Assembly (NCBI GenBank): GCA_900549325.1 | Contig: UROI01000030.1 | Location: 1 to 9,490 of the forward strand | From: an uncultured Mycoplasmatota bacterium | GTDB lineage: Bacteria; Bacillota_I; Bacilli_A; RF39; UBA660 | Reading direction: 5' to 3' | DNA: 9,490 nucleotides | Part shown: piece after piece, positions 1-6,300 of the stretch | Layout: every line of letters starts with the position of its first letter | How positions within the stretch are numbered: position 1 is the stretch's first letter | Program-made: the position numbers and the translations under genes | Notes under the pieces: generated by a model | What the model was told of the DNA's origin: nothing | The model's database searches: none | What the model saw: the letters and a program-made list of their open reading frames with translations, nothing else

Positions 1-126
1 CTTATATACAAGAATTGATATCTAATTTTGCCATTTTTTTGAAAATTTCTTTAAAATTTTTTTATTATTAGTAATCCTTAAATATATAGTAAATATTAAC
101 TATGTTATAGCAAATAAAATTTAAAA

Positions 127-180
127 CAAGGAAGACTACTTAGGCTTTCTTGTTCCCCTTAAGACTACAGGCTTAAGGGG
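127..180 (+). repeat. Paired-hairpin element, left copy
   Basis: Two adjacent hairpins separated by TT. The first pairs 127-134 with 145-152 (8 bp, one G-U wobble) around a 10-nt loop. The second pairs 155-163 with 172-180 (9 bp, perfect) around an 8-nt loop. Both carry the core AAGAC...GGCTT (132-147 and 161-174): a G-C pair, an A.G mismatch, then a C-G pair closing the apical loop. No T-run follows on the plus strand, so it is not a normal terminator for that strand. It lies 46 bp upstream of the -35 box of the transglutaminase gene. A second copy with the same core lies upstream of the surface-protein operon. Function unknown: it could be a structured RNA, a regulator binding site or a dispersed repeat. 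Confidence 0.7.
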
Positions 181-226
181 GATTGGAAAAGTTGATAAAA
201 TATTTTGAAAAAGTACTATTTTTAAC

Positions 227-255
227 TTTACCACATAGTTTTTAAATGGTATAAT
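227..255 (+). promoter_or_regulatory. Sigma-A-type promoter of the transglutaminase-like gene
   Basis: The -35 box is TTTACC (227-232), the spacer is 17 bp, and the -10 box is a perfect TATAAT (250-255) preceded by TGG, which makes an extended -10. Transcription would start near 262, leaving a leader of only about 15 nt. The hairpin pair at 127-180 would therefore lie outside a transcript made from this promoter. Confidence 0.75.
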
Positions 256-276
256 GATTTTAAGAGAGGTGAATAG

Positions 277-1218
277 ATGAAAAAAGAAAAAAAAGGTGGT
301 AAATTAATTATTGCAGTTGGTGCAGTGGCTATTTGTACAGTTACTGCTGGGGCTTTTTTTAGAAAAGATATTATTTATAAGTACTATGAGTATTCGGTAA
401 ATAAGAATTATTCTAGTACTAATATTAAAGTTAATGATTATTATCTTGAGGATAATTTTGAATATGTTAATAATTATACTGATACTGGTATAAGAAATAA
501 GAAGGATCTTGTTGATTTTGTATATTATGCAATCAATAGTGGTTCTGATTATTTGGAAAGATATATTGATAGAGATTATACATCATATAGTAGTGATATT
601 AATAGTCTTACGAGTAATGATGGTGAGGAATTTAAAGATATTATTTCGGTTTTGAATAACTTTGTTCATCCTTATAATAGTTCTAATAATATTAAACTTA
701 CTTATGGTGGTGATTATAAGATTGGTATTAGTGTTAATAAGGCTTATACTGATAAGGAAATAGAGGAAATTAATAAGGTCGTTGATAAGGTTATTAGTGA
801 AAAGATTACTAATAGTACTCCTACTAGAGAGAAGATTAAGATTATTCATGATTATATTATTGATAATGCTGAGTATGATAAACTTAAATATAATGATAGG
901 AATGATACTACTTATAAATCTAATACGGCTTATGGGGTATTGATACAGGGGTATGGTACTTGTAATGGATATGCTGATGCAATGGCTATCTTTCTTGATA
1001 AGCTTAATATTATTAATTATAAGATTAGTAATGATGAGCATATTTGGAATTTGGTTTATTTGGATGGTAAATGGTATCATTTGGATTTGACTTGGGATGA
1101 TCCTATTAGTGAGACTAATATTAATAGAGATACTTATTTCTTGATAACTACGAAAACATTAGAGGAACTTAATGATGGTACTCATAATTTTGATAAAAAA
1201 ATATATAGCGAAGCTTAA
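277..1218 (+). CDS. Membrane-anchored transglutaminase-like superfamily protein
   Basis: A 313-aa protein. Residues about 9-28 form one hydrophobic segment after a Lys-rich start, giving a signal anchor with the body outside the cell. No proper lipobox precedes Cys20. Residues about 160-200 show the helical lead-in typical of bacterial transglutaminase-like proteins (TREKIKIIHDYII). The papain-like catalytic triad is visible: Cys229 in GYGTCNGYADAM, His255 in DEHIWNLVYLDGKWYHL, and Asp270 in HLDLTWDDP. Family members cross-link, deamidate or cleave proteins, so the reaction here is undetermined. Start ATG 277 is supported by GAGAGGTG at 264-271 and the promoter just upstream. The gene is monocistronic and ends convergently on the surface-protein operon with a 4-bp overlap, sharing a two-way terminator with it. 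The neighbouring extracellular Lys-rich proteins are possible substrates (inference). Confidence 0.85.
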   Translation: MKKEKKGGKLIIAVGAVAICTVTAGAFFRKDIIYKYYEYSVNKNYSSTNIKVNDYYLEDNFEYVNNYTDTGIRNKKDLVDFVYYAINSGSDYLERYIDRDYTSYSSDINSLTSNDGEEFKDIISVLNNFVHPYNSSNNIKLTYGGDYKIGISVNKAYTDKEIEEINKVVDKVISEKITNSTPTREKIKIIHDYIIDNAEYDKLKYNDRNDTTYKSNTAYGVLIQGYGTCNGYADAMAIFLDKLNIINYKISNDEHIWNLVYLDGKWYHLDLTWDDPISETNINRDTYFLITTKTLEELNDGTHNFDKKIYSEA

Positions 1219-1237
1219 TTTGAAGCTCCGCTATTTT
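1195..1237. terminator. Bidirectional terminator built into the two convergent gene ends
   Basis: The stem pairs ATAGCG (1205-1210) with CGCTAT (1229-1234), then has an A.C mismatch (1211/1228), then pairs AGCTT (1212-1216) with AAGCT (1223-1227), around a 6-nt loop. On the plus strand it is followed by TTTT (1234-1237). On the minus strand it is followed by ATATAT and a run of seven T (1195-1201 region). Both stop codons, TAA at 1216-1218 (+) and at 1215-1217 (-), lie in or beside the stem-loop. One structure therefore ends both transcripts and also encodes the last residues of both proteins. Confidence 0.75.
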
Positions 1238-1958
1238 CTATGTTATCCACTAGTTTTGGTAGTGAACTGAAATTATTTATTAACATTGTGAAATCGTCTT
1301 TGTATATTACTTTATCACTTGATACATCGATGGTCATATAGTCTGTTTCTACTAGTACTGTGCTAGTATTGTTATTTAATTCTATTATTTCATATGTATC
1401 GGATTCTTTATCATAGTATGATAATAGGTTTAGGTATGAACAATCTAGATATGACATTGGACTTAGGGTTATTTCTTTATCACCTACTTTTAGTGTTACG
1501 GTATCGATGAAGAAATATAGGTCTTTGCCATCATATAAGAACATATAATCGAATGACTTGTTTATTCCTTTTTGATTTAGGTAATATAAGTCATTTTTTT
1601 TGTATATTTCTGTTAGGGCATTTACTGCGTACTGTCTATCTTTTATTGGAAAGAAAGCACTCATTTCTTTTGGAAATATTACTTTATCACTATCTTTTAT
1701 GTATATTGGTGTGCTATCTAGGCTGACATTAAAGTCTTTGCTTTTGATATCTAACACGACATCTTTTCTATTTCTACTGATAGTGGCTTTGTATTCTATT
1801 TTGTTTTTTGAGAAGTACTGGTAAACATCTTGTTCTTTTTCATAGGCATATCTATTGTTTCGATATTCTCTTCCGTATAGGAATAGTGCTATTAGTATTA
1901 CTACTCCGAGAAAGATTGGTATTAAGATATTATATTTTTCTTTTATGAACTGTTTCAT
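1215..1958 (-). CDS. Single-pass membrane-anchored extracytoplasmic protein, last gene of the operon
   Basis: A 247-aa protein that I do not recognise as a named family. Residues about 11-28 are a hydrophobic anchor after a Lys-containing N-terminus, and the rest is predicted outside the cell. It is beta-rich in character, with alternating polar and hydrophobic stretches. The C-terminal half (about 140-235) resembles by eye the region between anchor and linker in the two upstream proteins. It has DGKDLYFFID, then YLNLLSYYD, then DVSSDKVIYKDD, against KYIVLGND, YFELLFVED and ELGSKKVFYGEE in the 1854-aa protein. It lacks both the Asn/Gly-rich linker and the fibronectin-III-like modules. There is one cysteine (in YLDCSYL). 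It starts 9 bp after the upstream stop with GGGAGGT as ribosome site, so it is probably translationally coupled. Confidence 0.8.
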   Translation of the reverse strand: MKQFIKEKYNILIPIFLGVVILIALFLYGREYRNNRYAYEKEQDVYQYFSKNKIEYKATISRNRKDVVLDIKSKDFNVSLDSTPIYIKDSDKVIFPKEMSAFFPIKDRQYAVNALTEIYKKNDLYYLNQKGINKSFDYMFLYDGKDLYFFIDTVTLKVGDKEITLSPMSYLDCSYLNLLSYYDKESDTYEIIELNNNTSTVLVETDYMTIDVSSDKVIYKDDFTMLINNFSSLPKLVDNIENSGASN

Positions 1959-1961
1959 GGT

Positions 1962-1968
1962 ACCTCCC
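1962..1968 (-). promoter_or_regulatory. Ribosome binding site overlapping the upstream stop codon
   Basis: On the minus strand the junction reads TAGGGAGGTACCATG. The TAG that ends the 466-aa protein supplies the first G of a strong GGGAGG site, and the next ATG follows five bases after GGGAGGT. Ribosomes finishing the upstream gene are thus placed at the next start, which suggests coupled production of the last two proteins. Confidence 0.75.
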
Positions 1969-3368
1969 TAATATATGAATTTATCGCTAGCGGTAATGCC
2001 TTTGATGATGGTATCGCCCGATTTGACATTTATTAATTTTAGTTCAATGATATCGCCGTCTTTCATTTTGTTTAGTTTGACCGTATTACTTGTATTATTA
2101 CTAATCGATATAGTACTTGTCTCTTTTCTTGTTTCTCCTGTTTTGCTATCTGTTATTGTAACTACTAGGTCTGCTGATGTTAATTTATAACTGTTATCTG
2201 TTGTTATGACATAGGTTATTTCGCCTGCTCTTGTTTTGGTTACTTTTAGTGATAGTTTTGGTTTTTGTGTAGAGATGGTAGTGTTAGCAAATTCTTTTAT
2301 GATGCTCTCTCCATCTTCAGTAGCGGTATATTTGAATTTTAGATTGTATTTGGTATTTGGTAATATGTCTTTTAATTCATATCTTGTATTGTTTGTATTT
2401 AGGTATATTACTTCTACTTTATCGGAATCTTCTTTTTGGACTTCCATGTAGACTGATGTGTATTCTTTATATGGATCGTAGATTACATAGTCTATAATGA
2501 TTTTATTTACTGTTGATGTTACGGATACTACTGATGTTTGTTTAGCGGCTTTTTTTATTTCTTCAATGGTTGTTCCGCTATTACTGCTACCATTTCCATT
2601 TGTTTGGTTATTACCATCGGTACTGTTATTATTTCCTTGATTACCATTGATGTCGATATTGGTAACATTATCGTTGGTGTTCTTGCTTTCGTCTGGGATT
2701 AAGTCTTCTTTGGTGTAATTGTTACTTGAGCCGATAATCTTTTTTAAGTCAATCTTGTCGCTTCCGTAGGTTAATATTTCATTTGCTATATCAAATGTAT
2801 AATTGGAAGTAACTATTTCTGCTTCAGAAAATGTTTTTAGATTTACTTTGTGATTTGTAAGAGTTGCATTTCCGGCTTTGTCTAGTTCTACTAGTAGGAA
2901 GTCGGTTGTTGATAAAAGGTTATCAGCAGATTTTATTTCTTTATCGACGATAAGATATTTGCGATCTGCTAGTTTGTAGAACTTGGTAAGTAATGAATTT
3001 TTTATTACCGTTTCATTACTTGTTATGTTTATTTCACTACCGCTTGATATCTCATAATATCTTCCATATAGTTTTATTTCGGTTGTATCTTCATTGAAGG
3101 CAATGGCGGTATTACCTAACTCGTAGTCTTTACCATCATATGTTAGGTAATACTCTCCTTTCCATTTTGTTTTTATCTTGCCATCACTATCTAATTTTAT
3201 AAGGGTTTTGTCTTTATCGAAGACAATATTTCCTTTTGATACGATGTATTCTTCTTTATTTAATGATAAGAAGAACTTTATAACTAGAGAAAACATGATA
3301 ATAATTATAATTGAAATTCCTATAATTATTCCTATGTTTCTCTTATTTTTTATATCATATTTTCTCAT
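1968..3368 (-). CDS. Membrane-anchored surface protein with two fibronectin-III-like modules
   Basis: A 466-aa protein. Residues about 12-34 form a very Ile-rich membrane anchor, giving an N-in orientation. Residues about 38-225 form an extracytoplasmic domain that appears shared with both operon neighbours. Residues 226-267 are a low-complexity Asn/Gly/Ser/Thr linker, followed by IEEIKK. Two modules of roughly 95 residues follow (about 272-366 and 368-466). The first carries the fibronectin-III-like signature LPNTKYNLKFKY, while the second is more diverged. There is no cysteine, LPXTG sorting signal or catalytic motif. The start is supported by AAAGGAAG at 3374-3381, in the 14-bp gap after the upstream stop. 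The layout matches the 1854-aa neighbour in miniature, so the two are probably duplicates with different module numbers. Likely an adhesin or envelope-structure protein, by architecture only. Confidence 0.85.
   Translation of the reverse strand: MRKYDIKNKRNIGIIIGISIIIIIMFSLVIKFFLSLNKEEYIVSKGNIVFDKDKTLIKLDSDGKIKTKWKGEYYLTYDGKDYELGNTAIAFNEDTTEIKLYGRYYEISSGSEINITSNETVIKNSLLTKFYKLADRKYLIVDKEIKSADNLLSTTDFLLVELDKAGNATLTNHKVNLKTFSEAEIVTSNYTFDIANEILTYGSDKIDLKKIIGSSNNYTKEDLIPDESKNTNDNVTNIDINGNQGNNNSTDGNNQTNGNGSSNSGTTIEEIKKAAKQTSVVSVTSTVNKIIIDYVIYDPYKEYTSVYMEVQKEDSDKVEVIYLNTNNTRYELKDILPNTKYNLKFKYTATEDGESIIKEFANTTISTQKPKLSLKVTKTRAGEITYVITTDNSYKLTSADLVVTITDSKTGETRKETSTISISNNTSNTVKLNKMKDGDIIELKLINVKSGDTIIKGITASDKFIY
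2568..2693 (-). repeat. Asn/Gly-rich linker of the 466-aa protein
   Basis: This encodes residues 226-267, almost entirely Asn, Gly, Ser, Thr and Asp. It separates the membrane-proximal domain from the fibronectin-III-like modules. At 2627-2648 it matches 8113-8134 in the linker of the 1854-aa gene at 20 of 22 bases in the same reading frame (both NGNQGNN), which supports common descent of the two linkers. Confidence 0.7.
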
Positions 3369-3382
3369 AATTACTTCCTTTC

Positions 3383-6300
3383 TTAACTGACATCTTTAAC
3401 ATAGTACTGCTGAATTGTCTTTCCATTTATTGATAGTTTTACAAGGTTCCCGTTTTCTTCATAATAATAGGTTATTGTTATGAAGTTGGTTTTTCCTAAT
3501 TTTTTTCCTTCTGGTATTGGTATTTCGATATATGGATAGTTATCTTTATCTAATTTATATGTGATACTTCCATGATCTATTGCATCGTTTATTAGTGTTG
3601 AAGATATACTTGGTATTAATCCCATCATACCTGACGATACTTTACCTGCACCTTCTTCGTTGACATTGTATTCGATACCTTTGATTGAGCTTTGAACATT
3701 GGTTGAACCGACAAATGTCATTATTAATTTGTTTCCTGTGGCTGTTAATGTTGGTGAACCAAGTGAGAAGTTAAGTCTGCTTCTTGTGTACTGACCTTTT
3801 CTTACATATGTTAAATCTTCTTTAGTATTTAATGAAATATTATTACGATATATATTGGCATATGCATATATGAAATAGTTAGTGTCCGGTTCTAGAGATC
3901 CATATCTTATTTTTAGGGTAAATGTATTGTTAACTGTGTTTTCGGTTACAGTACATGATTTTACTCTGCTGCTTTCACCATTGGTACTGCATGTTAACTT
4001 GTATAAGTCTACTTCTACCTTGCAATCTTCTCCATTTGGACAAGCATTAGCATATGTAGAGTCCTCTAATTCTACATGGAATTTGCCATCTGTTATTACT
4101 CTATCGGTATCTTCTATATTGATGCTATAATCGATATAGTAGTTATATTCTCCTGAAGCTTCATCTATTCCTGTGCTTTGGTTAAGTGTTATAGCAGGCT
4201 CTTTTAATTCGCCAAACAATGTTGTTTGCTTTAAGGTTTCATTATATAGTTCTAACTCTTTTGGTTCTGCATCTGTTGTTACTGCGGTTACTACTAATCT
4301 GTGATAATCTCCTCCAAAGACGAAGTCATTACCTGTGATATCGGTAGTGAATATTGCACTTCCTCTATCTGTTATGTCTTTGTTTAGAACTACGCCTTCT
4401 TTTTCTTTGACATCATTGATATCGTATAATTCGTATTTAACGTTGAAATTTTCTTTTGATTTTAATCCGGTATTGATTTTTAATGTACGTTTGCTATAGA
4501 CTGTTTCGCCTTTTTGTGACTTATGTGAATATTCAATACTTTTAAATATATCGTCTTTTCCTAATGTTTTTAATGTATTTATATATTCTATGTAACCATT
4601 TTTACCTAAGGCAAATAATGGTGTTTTTACTTTGGCTCCATTTTTATTCATGTCAGCTGAAATTTTGTAATAGTAGGTACTATCTGGATTTAATCCGGCA
4701 AAAGAAACATTGTTAAGATTATCATAATCTGTTTCTACTGTTTTGACAAATACTAAATTATCATCTTCGTCTTTGCTATAAATGTCAATATAGAATTTAT
4801 ATTTGCCATCTGTTTTTACATAGTCTGTTTCTAATGTGTCCGTGTCTATTGATAAGTCTATGTCTACTACTGCTCCATTTATTAATGGGGTTAATGTTGT
4901 TTTTACTTTTGGTATAATACTAGTAAATTTGAACTTGTTGTTTGATGTCTGTACTTCTACTTTATCTAGTACCTTTGGAGCTATGAACATATTATGACTC
5001 TTTAATTTGATACCATTTGTTAGAAGATCTATATCTGAGTTTAACGATACATCTCCATAATTTATAAAGTTATTGTTTATTATATCTATGATATTTGTGG
5101 TAAAGAGACTTGATTGTTTATAACTTTCTTCATATATTGTTGGTGAGATTCCTAAGATTCCTCTTGGAACTTCACTTATTACTGATTCTACTTTGTTACT
5201 TGAATTTTTATATATGTAATAGTATTTTCCTGGTGTAGTACCTATTTCTTGATATACAAAACCTAGTTTGTTTGAATTTTGAGCATCTACTAATCCGCGA
5301 GATGTAAAATATTCTCCAAGTAATGATTTACTACCAAAGCCTACATAACCCGTGTCATAGAAGGCTTCTAGTTTTAATGTTATGTCTTTTCCTTTGAAGT
5401 CTTTGATATTAGCATAATCTATTTTTATACATTTGCTCGGTTCTTCTTCAGTACCACATTCTAATGGTGTCGTTATTATTTCTTCATATTTTAGTGAGCC
5501 TGATGTTAAAGTGACTAGATATGCTGAAACTCTATTTAAGAAATCATTATTATTTAAATTTAATGTTATTTCGTTATCAAAATCTTTGTATTCTAATGTG
5601 TATCCTAGGCCATATTCGTTAGCGTTATGGTAACCATCAAAGTAGTATTTGAAACTGATGGCACTTGGTTTTTCTTTCTTAGTTAGAGCTTTATTATAAT
5701 ATAGACTATATGTTGTATTGCTTGCTAGATTTGATAAAGTGAATGTTTCCATACTAGCGGTATTTGATATTTCGGTAATATATTCTTCTTCTGATTCTCC
5801 TACCATATAATGAATTAGATATTTATCTTCTTCTTTTACTAGGGCATTATCGTAATCTACTACTACATATTTATATGTTATAGAGGTAGCAGTACTACTA
5901 TCGATATACATTCTTATTTTGGGTTCTTCTTTACTACTTGTTATAACGTTACTAGTTGGTTTTTTTGTTGGATAGTTAGTATCTATTTCTTTATCGTTAT
6001 TTGTATCTAAGCTTAAGTCTATTGTAAATGTGTAAGTATTACCTCTTCTTAGTTCGGTATCTGTTATGTTGTAATCTGTTCCATCTTTTAGGAAGAAGTA
6101 TGTAGTATATGTTTCTTCTTCAGAGAAATCTATGGTTTTCTTTTCGATTACTTTTCCGTCCATGTTAGCATAGAAGTTTAATTCTTTGATTGGATTGTCA
6201 CCTTGAAAATATGATTCTACCTTTTTCTTGTCAAATTTAGCAGTTACTTTATAACCTACTACTGTATTTGGTGAAAGATTGCTATTTATTCCTAAATCTT

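Noticed and set aside
3..71. Open frame on the plus strand entering from the left edge and ending at TAG 69-71
   Set aside because: It is only about 22 codons, rich in Phe/Lys/Ile as expected by chance in AT-rich DNA, and crosses poly-T runs. It could be the tail of an upstream gene but nothing supports that. Positions 1-126 otherwise show nothing I can name.
127..180. Left hairpin pair as a plain terminator
   Set aside because: There is no T-run on the plus strand. On the minus strand a T-rich tail (TTTTAAATTTTATTT) follows, but no minus-strand gene ends there, and the right copy has no such tail.
254..280. Mini-ORF MILREVNR ending in an ATGA overlap with the transglutaminase start, resembling a leader peptide
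   Set aside because: Its ATG lies in the -10 box, upstream of the expected transcription start, and it has no ribosome site.
317..345. Lipobox at Cys20 of the transglutaminase-like protein
   Set aside because: The preceding residues are VAI, and a bulky Ile directly before the cysteine does not fit the lipobox requirement for a small residue.
583..1080. Long minus-strand open frame (165 codons) inside the transglutaminase gene
   Set aside because: It is antisense to a gene with clear catalytic motifs, its Ile/Asn/Ser-rich sequence mirrors the opposite strand, and it has no ribosome site or promoter.
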